Assembly: GCF_001652915.1 (NCBI RefSeq) | Contig: NZ_BBQI01000013.1 | Coordinates: 1 to 64,000, forward strand | Direction: 5' to 3' | Source of the DNA: Cupriavidus sp. D384 | Lineage (GTDB): Bacteria; Pseudomonadota; Gammaproteobacteria; Burkholderiales; Burkholderiaceae | DNA: 64,000 bases | Shown: piece after piece, positions 1 to 8,926 of the stretch | Numbering within the stretch: position 1 is the first letter of the stretch | Layout: every line of letters begins with the position of its first letter | Position numbers and translations under genes: made by a program | The notes under the pieces: generated by a model | What the model was told of the DNA's origin: nothing | Seen by the model: only the letters and a program-made list of their open reading frames with translations | The model's database searches: none

Positions 1-1
1 G

Positions 2-238
2 GCCGGCGCGGAGATCTCGACGCGTCCGTTCCAGCTGGTGACAGGCCGCGAGTGGAAGGGTTCGGCATTCGGCGGCGCACGCGGCCGCACCGACGTGCCC
101 AAGATCGTCGACTGGTACATGGAAGGCAAGCTCAACATCGACGACCTGATCACCCACACGCTGCCGCTCGACCGCATCAACGAGGGCTTCGACCTGATGA
201 AGCGCGGCGAGTCGATCCGCTCCGTGGTCCTGTACTGA
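2..238 (+). CDS. frmA: S-(hydroxymethyl)glutathione dehydrogenase / class III alcohol dehydrogenase, C-terminal part
   Basis: The open frame enters from the left edge and stops with TGA at 236-238, so only the last 78 residues are present. They read as the C-terminal NAD-binding part of a class III zinc alcohol dehydrogenase, with the segments [20 protein letters not shown] and [20 protein letters not shown], both highly conserved at the end of this family. The family oxidises the glutathione adduct of formaldehyde to S-formylglutathione. The catalytic zinc ligands lie upstream of the window and cannot be checked. The convergent GlxA-type regulator starts its stop codon about 60 nt away. The family call is firm; the exact substrate rests on family knowledge. 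Confidence 0.9.
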   Translation, partial: AGAEISTRPFQLVTGREWKGSAFGGARGRTDVPKIVDWYMEGKLNIDDLITHTLPLDRINEGFDLMKRGESIRSVVLY

Positions 239-300
239 GACGGCCTATTCGTTCACAGGCTGCCCGACGACTGGCTACCGCCGGCGTCGGGCACAGCGCG

Positions 301-1299
301 TCAGGCTTCGGTACCGTTTTGTACGCCGGTGCCCGCGAAACGCTCCCGATAGGCACTCGGAGATATGCCGAACCGCCTTTGAAACGCGCGGCGAAGCGTA
401 ACCTCCGAAGCGAAACCACATTGGGCCGCCACCCGCTTGAGGGGGAAACCGGTCTCTTCCAGCACGCGTCTGGCGGCGGCGATCCGGCATTGCTCCACAT
501 AGTCCGACGGCGACTGGCCCACCTCACGCTGGAATACGCGAGAAAAATTCCTCAAGCTCATTGCCGCGCGCTCAGCCAGGGCTGCGATGGACAAATCCGC
601 ATCCGGGGCGTCGTTGATATATGCCTGAATCTGACGGATCGTGGGATTGCTCGTCATTTGACTCTGTAAATGCGAGCTGAACTGGGATTGGCCGCCAGGA
701 CGCTTAAGGTAGACGACCAGGTCACGCGCCACTGCAAGGGCGATGTCGCGCCCCAAGTCGTCCTCCACCATTGCTAGCATCAGGTCGAAGACAGCGGTGA
801 CACCTGCCGACGTCCATATATCACCATCCCTGACAAAAATTGCATCCGCATCGACCTCGATGTCCGGATAGCGCTGCTGCATCAGCTCCGCCACACTCCA
901 ATGGGTCGCGGCGCGCCGGCCGCTCAGCAACCCGGCTTCTGCCAGAAAGAAGCTCGCCGAGCACAGACCCACGACCTTTCTGGCGCGACGGCCACAATCC
1001 CGGAACCACTCCACGATCGGCGCTGCCGACTCCAGTGCGCCCAGGATGTCGCGGGAACCCACGACTACCGCCACGTCAGGTATCGCGAGCGGACTGAGCG
1101 TCTTGTCAGGTTGCAACGAGATGAGGGTATCCGACTGAACCGCCTCCGCCCTCGCGGCAACCAGCCGCAGGTCGTAGAAGGCGGGCCGGTTCAACTGCCG
1201 CAACCTTGTGTTCGCGTAATCGAAGACGTTGATGGCACCCACCGCTTCGATCGCTTTGAAGCCGGGGTAGATGAGGATGTCGACGGTGGTGGCGCTCAT
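301..1299 (-). CDS. GlxA family transcriptional regulator (DJ-1/PfpI domain plus AraC HTH)
   Basis: A 332-residue protein from the ATG at 1299, which begins MSATTVDILIYPGFKAIEAV, the usual start of the DJ-1/PfpI-like (glutamine amidotransferase-like) domain. The frame is open up to 1410 but the extra 37 residues are arginine-rich and unlike the family. The N-terminal half carries the nucleophile-elbow-like segment VGLCSASFFLAEAGLL near residue 110. The last 100 residues form the paired AraC helix-turn-helix, ending with CGFASEVTLRRAFQRRFGIS. Such proteins are cytoplasmic activators of nearby catabolic or stress genes. The likely targets are unclear: frmA converges on it, while the AAA ATPase is divergent and shares its promoter region with a set of repeats. 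Confidence 0.88.
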   Translation of the reverse strand: MSATTVDILIYPGFKAIEAVGAINVFDYANTRLRQLNRPAFYDLRLVAARAEAVQSDTLISLQPDKTLSPLAIPDVAVVVGSRDILGALESAAPIVEWFRDCGRRARKVVGLCSASFFLAEAGLLSGRRAATHWSVAELMQQRYPDIEVDADAIFVRDGDIWTSAGVTAVFDLMLAMVEDDLGRDIALAVARDLVVYLKRPGGQSQFSSHLQSQMTSNPTIRQIQAYINDAPDADLSIAALAERAAMSLRNFSRVFQREVGQSPSDYVEQCRIAAARRVLEETGFPLKRVAAQCGFASEVTLRRAFQRRFGISPSAYRERFAGTGVQNGTEA

Positions 1300-1412
1300 T
1301 TGCAACTGGACTATCTTGTTGCGCAAGTGTCGCACACCAGGCCGCCGTGAGCGGCATGCGCGAATCGCGATCCTGAGTGGCTCGGCAACTGCCTCCCAAT
1401 GCGGTATCATCC

Positions 1413-1462
1413 GGTTTCATCACTCGTGAAACCTTTCATTTTCGATGAAACCTCATGAAACC
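1413..1462. promoter_or_regulatory. Cluster of ATGAAACC repeats in the GlxA/AAA divergent region
   Basis: GGTTTCAT at 1413-1420 faces GTGAAACC at 1426-1433, giving an inverted repeat with 7-bp arms (GGTTTCA/TGAAACC). TTTCAT at 1434-1439 faces ATGAAA at 1445-1450, and ATGAAACC occurs at 1445-1452 and again at 1455-1462. The cluster covers the start codon of the ATPase gene. This looks like an operator, but the binding protein is unknown. Confidence 0.5.
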
Positions 1463-2572
1463 GCGGATTCGGATCCCTGGCACTTTCCCCGTCCGGATCT
1501 CGCCCACACCTATCTTCAGGCTTTCGATCTGAAGCTCTCGTCGGCCCGCGGTCTGTTTGCGCGACGTCGGATGGGAAAAACCGAGTTCCTGCGCCGCGAC
1601 TTGTTGCCCGCCGCGGTGGAACGCGGTTATCTCGTCGCCTATACGAATCTCTGGGATAACCGTTCGTCACCGGACGCCGCCCTGGTTGCAGCGCTGGCGG
1701 AGGCTTTGGAGCCGCAGGGCGTGAAGGCCATCGTGGCCAGGCTGGCAAAGCCCGTTCGCAAGGTCAAGGTCGGCGCAAAGCTGCCAGGGGGCGCGGAAGG
1801 ATCCCTGGAAGCCGACCTCGCCGCCCCCTCCGACCGTTCGATGGCGCTCCGCGAAGTCCTGAAACAGCTGGACAAGCAGAAGCGCCCGCTGCTACTGGTC
1901 ATCGACGAAGCGCAAGTCCTCGCAAGCGCCAGCCATGCGGACTTTGCACACGCGTTGCGCGCTGCCCTGGACATCCGCAAGGAACGCATCAAGGTGATCT
2001 TTGCCGGCAGTTCCGAGACAACGCTACGCGAGATGTTTGCACGCGCTTCGGAGCCGTTCTACAACTGGGCGGCGCTCGAGCCTTTTCCTCTGCTGGGGGA
2101 CGAATTTGTCGCGTTCACCGTCAAGCTCCTGAACACCATGGCCCGGAAGACGCTCACGTTGCAGCAAGGCAAGCACGCGTTTTCCGAACTGCACCATACG
2201 CCCGAGTTCTTCAAGCGGTTCGTCGAGCGGTACATGCTCTATCAGGTGCAGGGTGAAGCCAGCGCGTTGGCGCACACCAAAGCTTCGGTATTCTCCGACG
2301 AGCACTTTCTCAAGCAGTGGTCTACGCTTATTCCCGCCGATCAGGCAATCATTACGCTGATCGCCCGAGGCGAATCGGATCTCCACGGCGTCGCCGGCCT
2401 GGCCAGGCTTTCTGAACTGCTTGAGAAGACCGCGACCAAGAATACCGTCGCGCAGGCGCTTCGTCGCCTGCAGGCAGCCAATGCGGTCACCCGCCTTGGG
2501 ATTGGCGACTACCGCATTGAAGATGAGGCGTTTGCGGAATGGATCCGACGCAAGTCGACCGGGCGGCGATAA
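1445..2572 (+). CDS. AAA-type ATP-binding protein with divergent Walker A
   Basis: A 375-residue cytoplasmic protein of the archaeal-ATPase/STAND-like P-loop type. The P-loop reads LFARRRMGKTEFL near residue 40, with alanine where the first glycine of GxxxxGKT normally stands. The Walker B is LLLVIDEAQVL near residue 155, followed by a sensor-like FAGSSETTLREMF near 185. The C-terminal 100 residues resemble a winged helix (LSELLEKTATKNTVAQALRRL). Upstream sequence has no clear ribosome-binding site and the start ATG lies inside a repeat cluster, so translation may be leaderless or start elsewhere. No partner gene is adjacent. Function is unknown; comparable proteins are often annotated only as ATP-binding protein. 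Confidence 0.75.
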   Translation: MKPHETADSDPWHFPRPDLAHTYLQAFDLKLSSARGLFARRRMGKTEFLRRDLLPAAVERGYLVAYTNLWDNRSSPDAALVAALAEALEPQGVKAIVARLAKPVRKVKVGAKLPGGAEGSLEADLAAPSDRSMALREVLKQLDKQKRPLLLVIDEAQVLASASHADFAHALRAALDIRKERIKVIFAGSSETTLREMFARASEPFYNWAALEPFPLLGDEFVAFTVKLLNTMARKTLTLQQGKHAFSELHHTPEFFKRFVERYMLYQVQGEASALAHTKASVFSDEHFLKQWSTLIPADQAIITLIARGESDLHGVAGLARLSELLEKTATKNTVAQALRRLQAANAVTRLGIGDYRIEDEAFAEWIRRKSTGRR

Positions 2573-2660
2573 AGCGCAGCAGTGCTTCAGCCATTCGTGC
2601 CTGGCCAGCGCGCCTTCTGGAATCCACCTCGGCTTCCTGCTGCCGGGCTTGACGGGGTGA

Positions 2661-4007
2661 CTATTGGCGGTGGCTCGTACGGTGACGAATAGGCGCCGGC
2701 GCAAGGTCTTCTTCGCGGTGCTCGGTGATACGGATGAAGAAGGTCATGAGGAACGAGATCACGAGCAAACCCGCGAGGAACAACAGGCCTGTCGAGGCAC
2801 TATGCGTCTGGCCCTTGATGTAGCCAATCGCAAACGGTCCGGCGAATCCCCCGAGGTTTCCGATCGAATTGATCACGGCGATCGAGACGGCCGCTGTCGA
2901 GCGACTCAGGAACAGCGTGGGCAATGCCCAGAACGGAGACTTGAACGCGTAGAGGCCCGCCAGGCTCAGGCTGATCAACGCAATGGCGGCATAGGGATTG
3001 CCGACCATGCCCGCACCAACCAGCGAGACGGCCGCCACGGCCAGGGGCAGCGCCGAGTGAAGCCGGCGTTCATTGCGGCGATCGGAACTGCGCGACCATA
3101 GGATCATCATCACCGTGGCAAACAGGTACGGCGCCATCGCGATCACGCCCACCTGTGTATGCGTGAGCGAGGAAGAGAACCCGGCAATGATCTGCGGCAT
3201 CCAGTAGCCGACCCCCAGGCTGCCGCACTGGTAGACAAAGTAGATGAACGCCAGGTACAGCACCTTGGGGCTCTGCATGACCTTGAGCGTGCTCAGGTGC
3301 ACTGCCTGCGGACGCGCCTTGCGGTCGCGCTCCAGTTCGTCCGTCAGCCATTGCTTCTCATCGGCCGTCAGCCAGCGGGCATCGGCAGGACGATCGGTCA
3401 GGTACAGGTAGCAGAGCGCGCCACCGATCACGGCCGGGGCGCCTTCGAGCAACAGCATCCAGCGCCATCCGCTCCACGCAAGCCAATGCACGTTATCCAT
3501 GATCCAGGTGCTAAGCGGTGCACCGATGATGTACGACACCGGGATCGCCGCCGTGAACATCGCCACGGTTGTTGCCAGCTCCTTTGCCCGGAACCAGTAA
3601 GTCAGGTAGACGATGATGCCGGGAAAGAAACCCGCCTCGGCCACGCCCAGGAGAAAGCGCAGCACGTAAAGTTGCTGCGCGTTCTGCACGAATGCGCTGA
3701 CCACGGCGATGGCACCCCACGACGCCAGGATTCTCGCGATCCACCGCCGCGCGCCGAAGCGGTTCAGCATCACGTTGCTGGGCACCTCGAACAGAAAATA
3801 GCCGATAAAGAAGATGCCCGAGACAAAGCCAAAGGCTTCGCTGGACAGCGCCAGTTCCTTGTTCATCTGGAGGGCCGCGTAACCGATATTGGCGCGATCC
3901 AGATACGAAATGATGTAGAGGACAAAGACAAACGGGATGATGCGCCAGGTGATCTTTCTGACCGTGGCGCGTTCGTCGACTTCGGGGCGGGCGTTGGTTT
4001 GCTGCAT
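2661..4007 (-). CDS. MFS transporter, anion:cation symporter (ACS) type
   Basis: A 448-residue, 12-helix inner-membrane transporter. The N-terminus has the ACS signature PFVFVLYIISYLDRANIGYA in the first helix, followed by LGVAEAGFFPGIIVYLTYWF in helix 4, typical of transporters for phthalate, tartrate, galactarate and other organic acid anions. The length is normal for the family. It lies 25 nt downstream of the lactonase gene on the same strand, so the two are probably one operon, divergent from aconitase. I infer an organic acid or lactone-derived acid as substrate; the sequence alone does not fix it. Confidence 0.88.
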   Translation of the reverse strand: MQQTNARPEVDERATVRKITWRIIPFVFVLYIISYLDRANIGYAALQMNKELALSSEAFGFVSGIFFIGYFLFEVPSNVMLNRFGARRWIARILASWGAIAVVSAFVQNAQQLYVLRFLLGVAEAGFFPGIIVYLTYWFRAKELATTVAMFTAAIPVSYIIGAPLSTWIMDNVHWLAWSGWRWMLLLEGAPAVIGGALCYLYLTDRPADARWLTADEKQWLTDELERDRKARPQAVHLSTLKVMQSPKVLYLAFIYFVYQCGSLGVGYWMPQIIAGFSSSLTHTQVGVIAMAPYLFATVMMILWSRSSDRRNERRLHSALPLAVAAVSLVGAGMVGNPYAAIALISLSLAGLYAFKSPFWALPTLFLSRSTAAVSIAVINSIGNLGGFAGPFAIGYIKGQTHSASTGLLFLAGLLVISFLMTFFIRITEHREEDLAPAPIRHRTSHRQ

Positions 4008-4032
4008 GGCGTGCGCTACCGGTGAGTGCCGA

Positions 4033-5247
4033 TCAGGCGGAGAAGACCATGCAGACGGGGCTGCCCGATTGCACGCTGAAGCCGGTGGGCTTGAGGCGCC
4101 CGGTAGCTTGATCGATGTGCATCGCGACGATCGAATCGCTATCCTCGTTCAACACATACATGTGTCGGCCGTTGGGCGCCGACGCAAAGAAGCGCGGTGT
4201 CTTGCCTTGCGATGGCGCCGCCTCGACAAGGCGCAGGTGGCCCGTAGCAGGGTCGATCTGGAACACGGCGATACTGTCGTAGCCGCGGTTCGACGCATAG
4301 ACAAAGCGACCCGTGCGATCCACTTCGATCTCCGAAGCCCGGCTGTTGCCCGTAAAGGTGTCGGGCAGGCTTGAAACAATCTGCAGCGGCTTCAACGCGC
4401 CGGTTCCCGCATCGTAGGCATACGTGGTCACCGTCGAATCCAGTTCGTTGACGACGTAGCCGAACTTCCCGTTCGGATGAAAGACGATATGGCGCGGGCC
4501 GGCGGTTTCGCGCGACTCGACGAAAGCAGGCTCGGCCGGCGTCAGCTTGCCGCCGGCAAAGCGGAACGTGAATGTACGGTCCAGCCCCTTGTCCGGCACC
4601 ACCACGAACTGACCACTCGGGTCAAACGGGTTGAAGTGGGGCTTGGCCTGCTTCTGCTCCACGCGATGCGGACCAATCGGGCCATCGAGCTTGACCAGTT
4701 GCGTCAGTTCTCCCAGGGATCCGTCGGCTTGCAACGGCAGCACCGCCAGGCTGGCGCCGATATGGTTCGACACGACGATGAACTTGCCGGTCGGGTCGAT
4801 GGCCAGGTGCACCGGGTTCTTGCCCTGCGTGCCCTGGCGATTGATGAATTCCAGTTTCCCGCTGGTTTTGTCCACAGCGAAGGCGCTGATATCGCTCAAG
4901 TCGCCATGTACCGTGTACAGGCGCTCCCCGTTCGCGCTCAGCGCCAGGAACGAAGGATTGACAAGGTCTTTCACAAGCTGGGTGAGTTCCAGCGCGCCCG
5001 TTTCGGTGTCCACACGGAACACGCTGATGCCGTCACCTCGGGCGTTGCGTTCACGGGTGGTTCTCGAGCCTACGTATGCGTACATCTTCTTTCCTTTCAG
5101 GGATGTCTTGCCCCCGATGCCTGCGGCGACTGCCGTCGATACGGGCCATCCAACCGCCGATACCGCAGACATGACAACGGCCCCGCCGAGAAGACGGCGG
5201 CGTTGGACATTGAGTGCCGGATCGGCACGCTCAGGGGATGCGTTCAC
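4033..5247 (-). CDS. Exported beta-propeller lactonase family protein (YbhE/COG2706-like)
   Basis: A 404-residue protein starting with GTG at 5247, preceded by GAGGAG about 8 nt upstream. It opens with a twin-arginine-like leader (VQRRRLLGGAVVMSAVSAVG then an AVAAG cleavage region), so it should be exported. The rest is repeated beta-propeller blades with recurring phrases such as VHLAIDPTGKFIVVSNHIGA, RHIVFHPNGKFGYVVNELDS and GRFVYASNRGYDSIAVFQID, which place it with the 6-phosphogluconolactonase/carboxymuconate cyclase superfamily. An exported member is unlikely to be the cytosolic pentose-phosphate enzyme. It shares an operon with the MFS transporter and is divergent from aconitase, which suggests processing of an external lactone or acid. 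Confidence 0.82.
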   Translation of the reverse strand: MNASPERADPALNVQRRRLLGGAVVMSAVSAVGWPVSTAVAAGIGGKTSLKGKKMYAYVGSRTTRERNARGDGISVFRVDTETGALELTQLVKDLVNPSFLALSANGERLYTVHGDLSDISAFAVDKTSGKLEFINRQGTQGKNPVHLAIDPTGKFIVVSNHIGASLAVLPLQADGSLGELTQLVKLDGPIGPHRVEQKQAKPHFNPFDPSGQFVVVPDKGLDRTFTFRFAGGKLTPAEPAFVESRETAGPRHIVFHPNGKFGYVVNELDSTVTTYAYDAGTGALKPLQIVSSLPDTFTGNSRASEIEVDRTGRFVYASNRGYDSIAVFQIDPATGHLRLVEAAPSQGKTPRFFASAPNGRHMYVLNEDSDSIVAMHIDQATGRLKPTGFSVQSGSPVCMVFSA

Positions 5248-5329
5248 AGAGATGTCTCCTCGTTATCTGTGGATGATTGGGGTTTCCACTTGATTGCATT
5301 TTGACGTAAACACATGCAAAGTAAAGCCT

Positions 5330-7969
5330 ATGGAAAACACCTACACCCCCGCCGAAGGCCAGTTAAGTGCCGCTAACGGCTCTTACCGCTATGTCGACCT
5401 GCCTGGCATGCTGGGCGATACGCTGGCGCGCCTGCCCGTCGTCTTGCGGCTGCTGCTGGAAAACGTGACCCGGAACATGGCGGGCGAAGAGCGCTCGGAG
5501 GCCATCCAGGGCATCGTCGCGTGGCTGGAGACAGGCAGCAGCGAATCGGAAATTGCATTCCAGCCGGGCCGCGTGTTGATGCACGACACGACCAGCACCC
5601 CCGCCCTGGTGGACATTGCGGCCATGCGCGACGCGCTCGCGGAAGCCGGCGCGGACCCGACGTTGCTCAATCCGGTATTGCCCGTCGACTCATCGGTTGA
5701 TCACTCGCTGGCGGTGGAAGCGTTTGCACGGCCAGAGGCCGCGATCGAAAACCTGAAGATCGAAAGCCAGCGCAATGCGGAGCGCTACAGCTTCCTGCGC
5801 TGGGCGTCGAAGGCCTTGCAAGGGGTGCGGATTCACCCTCCGGGCACCGGCATCATGCATACGATCAACCTGGAGCAGCTCGCTACCGTGGTCACGACGC
5901 AGGAGCGGGACGGCCAGGTATGGGCGGTACCCGACACGCTGATCGGCACGGACAGCCATACGCCGATGATCAACGGCATCGGGGTGCTCGGGTGGGGCGT
6001 TGGCGGCCTGGAAGCGCAAACCGTGATGTTCGGCATGCCGGTGATGCAGCGCATTCCCGATGTCATCGGCGTGCGACTGACCCACGCGCTACAGCCTGGC
6101 GTACTGGCTACGGACCTCGCCCTGACGGTCACCCAACGGCTTCGGGCAATCGGTGTCTCGGGGGAATTCGTTGAGTTTTTTGGTCCCGGGGTCTCGACCT
6201 TGACCGCCGGCGACCGGTCGGTGGTGGCCAACATGGCGCCCGAGTACGGCGCCACCACCGGCTACTTTCCCATTGATGCGCAAACGCTCATCTACCTGGC
6301 ATCGACAGGACGCTCGCCTGCCGCCATCGAGCTGACCCGCGCGTACGCCCAGAAAGCTGGCTTGTGGTTCGACCCGGAGGCCACGCCTCGCTACACGCAC
6401 ACGATCGAGATCGACCTCGCCAACATCGGCATGCATATCGCCGGTCCACGTCGGCCGCAAGACCTGCTGTCCTATACGGACACGGCCAAGGCGCTGGCGG
6501 AGTTTCCAGTCACGACCGATGCACCACACCCGGACATGCCACGCTATCCAGTTGGGATCGCTGCGATCACGAGTTGCACCAACACGTCCGATCCCGCGCT
6601 CCTGGTGGCGGCTGGCCTGGTCGCCCGAAAGGCCCGGGCACGCGGACTCACCGTCGCACCGTGGATCAAGACGTCGCTGGCTCCGGGATCGCCTGCAGCG
6701 GCCGACTACCTGCAGCGCAGTGGATTGCTCGATGACCTGTCGGCGGTCGGCTTCGACATTGTCGGCTTCGGGTGCACCACTTGCATTGGCAACTCGGGGC
6801 CGCTGACCCCGGCGATTCGCGAGGCCATCTCGCAAGGAACGGCATGGCCGGTCGCCATGCTCTCTGGCAATCGCAATTTTCCTGGCCGCATTCATCCGGA
6901 CCTGAATCTGGGCTTCATCATGTCGCCGCCACTCGTGGTGGCGTTTGCCCTCGCTGGCGACGCCGAACGCGACCTCGGCACGCAGCCGGTGCAGACCGCA
7001 CCCGATGGATCGGACGTTTACCTCAAGGATTTGTGGCCGACCCGTGAAGAAATCGCCGAGTCGCTCGCGGCAGGCGCCAACCCGGAAGACTATCGTCGGG
7101 CCTTCGCGATAGCATCAAAGAATCCCGTGTGGGCGGCCCTTCCCTCTCCCAATGCCGCGCGCTACCCCTGGAATCCAGCCTCGACAGCGTTGCGACGCCC
7201 GCCATTTGCCGCGCTGGATCAGGGCTCGCAACTGGGCGAATACGAAGCGTGGCCCTTGCTGGTGCTTGGCGATGACGTGACAACCGACCACATCTCCCCG
7301 GCAAGCGCCATCCCGAAAGACAGCTTCGTGGCCGACTTCCTGGTCAGTCGCGGCGACAACCGTAACGACCTGAACGTGTTCGCTTCGCGGCGCGGCAACT
7401 GGGAGGTCATGATCCGCGCGGCCTTCTATAACAAGACGCTCGTGAACCTGCTCAAGCCTGGCGCGCCGACGGCCAATACCGTGCACGTCCCGAGTGGCGA
7501 GGTGGCGCCGATCTTCGAAGTGGCCCAGCGCTACCACGCCGAAGGCGAGTCTGTTGTCCTGATTGCCGGCGAGCGCTATGGCACCGGCTCGTCCCGGGAC
7601 TGGGCGGCCAAGGGGCAGCGCCTGCTCGGGATCCGTTCGGTGATTGCGGTAAGCTTCGAGAGAATCCACCGTTCCAACCTGATCGGCATGGGCATTCTGC
7701 CGCTGCGTCTGCCCGCCGGCGTCAATCCCCAGACCCTGGCGATCCAGCAAGGCGACAGGATCCATGTGGGCGCGAATGCGCAGGCACTCAGGCCTCGGGG
7801 CAAGGTGCCGGTGCGTATCGTCCGCCGGGATGGGACCGTGGAAGCATTTGAAGCCACTGCGGCTGTAGAGACCCGCCTTGAGGTCGAATTGCTGCAACGC
7901 GGAGGCGTCATTCCATCGATTCTCCAGAAGACGCTGGCCCAGCTTGATACGGACGCCCCGACGGCATAA
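5330..7969 (+). CDS. acnA: Aconitate hydratase A
   Basis: An 879-residue aconitase of the AcnA/IRP class, interconverting citrate and isocitrate through cis-aconitate in the cytoplasm. Visible signatures are IGTDSHTPMINGIGVLGWGV, the first cluster cysteine in ITSCTNTS near residue 418, the other two in GFGCTTCIGNSG near 481-485, and the swivel-domain motif ERYGTGSSRDWAAKG near 750. All three [4Fe-4S] ligands are present. The ATG at 5330 is preferred over an upstream in-frame TTG at 5294. The neighbours (MFS, lactonase, GntR regulator, binding protein) suggest an accessory, substrate-induced copy rather than the housekeeping one; that is an inference from context. Confidence 0.93.
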   Translation: MENTYTPAEGQLSAANGSYRYVDLPGMLGDTLARLPVVLRLLLENVTRNMAGEERSEAIQGIVAWLETGSSESEIAFQPGRVLMHDTTSTPALVDIAAMRDALAEAGADPTLLNPVLPVDSSVDHSLAVEAFARPEAAIENLKIESQRNAERYSFLRWASKALQGVRIHPPGTGIMHTINLEQLATVVTTQERDGQVWAVPDTLIGTDSHTPMINGIGVLGWGVGGLEAQTVMFGMPVMQRIPDVIGVRLTHALQPGVLATDLALTVTQRLRAIGVSGEFVEFFGPGVSTLTAGDRSVVANMAPEYGATTGYFPIDAQTLIYLASTGRSPAAIELTRAYAQKAGLWFDPEATPRYTHTIEIDLANIGMHIAGPRRPQDLLSYTDTAKALAEFPVTTDAPHPDMPRYPVGIAAITSCTNTSDPALLVAAGLVARKARARGLTVAPWIKTSLAPGSPAAADYLQRSGLLDDLSAVGFDIVGFGCTTCIGNSGPLTPAIREAISQGTAWPVAMLSGNRNFPGRIHPDLNLGFIMSPPLVVAFALAGDAERDLGTQPVQTAPDGSDVYLKDLWPTREEIAESLAAGANPEDYRRAFAIASKNPVWAALPSPNAARYPWNPASTALRRPPFAALDQGSQLGEYEAWPLLVLGDDVTTDHISPASAIPKDSFVADFLVSRGDNRNDLNVFASRRGNWEVMIRAAFYNKTLVNLLKPGAPTANTVHVPSGEVAPIFEVAQRYHAEGESVVLIAGERYGTGSSRDWAAKGQRLLGIRSVIAVSFERIHRSNLIGMGILPLRLPAGVNPQTLAIQQGDRIHVGANAQALRPRGKVPVRIVRRDGTVEAFEATAAVETRLEVELLQRGGVIPSILQKTLAQLDTDAPTA

Positions 7970-8011
7970 GCCTCGTCCGCGTTTGCAGTGCGCGTTGGCC
8001 GGCGCCAGACC

Positions 8012-8908
8012 ATGAACCACGACAGATCCATCGCGACGCAGATCGTCGAACTGATTCAAGCCGAAAAGATGCCGGTCGGCGCGCATATGCGCGCCCAGAT
8101 GCTGGCGGACAAGCTGCGCGTATCCCGGACACCGGTCAACGACGCGTTGGCTTTGCTCCATGAGAAAGGGATCCTGACGCGCGAGAAGAATCGCGGGTTT
8201 TTCCTGGCGCAGTCGCTGACCGCCCCCGCATCGGACCTGGCCGCCCAGCTCGGCATCACGAAGCCGGACGCCGTAAGCGCCGCCTATTTCCAGATCGCGG
8301 ACGACCTGCTCAAGGGCGAATTGCCCACCGAAGTGTCGGAGCAGGCGATCAAGCTCCGGTACGAATTGACGAGCACCCAGCTCAGCGCGGTGCTCACGCG
8401 GATTACGCAGGAGGGTTGGGGCGAGCGAAAGCCAGGTTATGGCTGGTCGTTTTCCACCATGCTGACCACGCCTGACTCGCTGCTGCAATCGTATCGCATG
8501 CGGCTCGCCCTGGAGCCTGCCGCATTGATGGAGCCTGGGTACCGGCTTGACGCCGCCGTCATTGAACGTCTGCGCGCAGCCGAGATTCATTTGCTTGAGG
8601 GCGGCATCGAGACCGACACCGCCGATCAGCTGCACGACCGTGGCGTCCGGTTCCATGAGTCCCTGGTAGAAGCTTCCGGCAATCCGTTCTTTATCGACGC
8701 CATTCGCCGCGTCAACCGCGTCCGGCGACTGCTGTCCTATCGCTCCATGAAAGATCGCGTTCGTTACGAGGAACACGCGAAACAGCACCTTCACATCATC
8801 GAACTGCTCGAAGCCGGGCGCAATGGTGAGGCCTCCCGGGCCTTGCGCGAACATCTCGGCCATACGCTGGCTGCACTGGCGAAGATCACAGAAATTCTTG
8901 AACCTTAG
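8012..8908 (+). CDS. GntR family regulator with two apparent winged-helix domains and an FCD-like domain
   Basis: 298 residues from the ATG at 8012 (MNHDRSIATQIVELIQAE). Residues 5-65 are a normal GntR winged helix with LADKLRVSRTPVNDALALLH. A second winged-helix-like block follows at about residues 90-150 (IADDLLKGELPTEVSEQAIK, then LSAVLTRITQEGWGERKPGY), before a helical C-terminal effector domain of about 130 residues resembling FCD (YRMRLALEPAALMEPGYRLD). Ordinary FCD regulators of about 230 residues have one winged helix, so this is long. It lies 43 nt after acnA and 18 nt before a binding-protein gene, so it probably regulates this operon and itself. The effector is unknown. Confidence 0.85.
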   Translation: MNHDRSIATQIVELIQAEKMPVGAHMRAQMLADKLRVSRTPVNDALALLHEKGILTREKNRGFFLAQSLTAPASDLAAQLGITKPDAVSAAYFQIADDLLKGELPTEVSEQAIKLRYELTSTQLSAVLTRITQEGWGERKPGYGWSFSTMLTTPDSLLQSYRMRLALEPAALMEPGYRLDAAVIERLRAAEIHLLEGGIETDTADQLHDRGVRFHESLVEASGNPFFIDAIRRVNRVRRLLSYRSMKDRVRYEEHAKQHLHIIELLEAGRNGEASRALREHLGHTLAALAKITEILEP

Positions 8909-8926
8909 GAAGCGATAAACAAGCCC

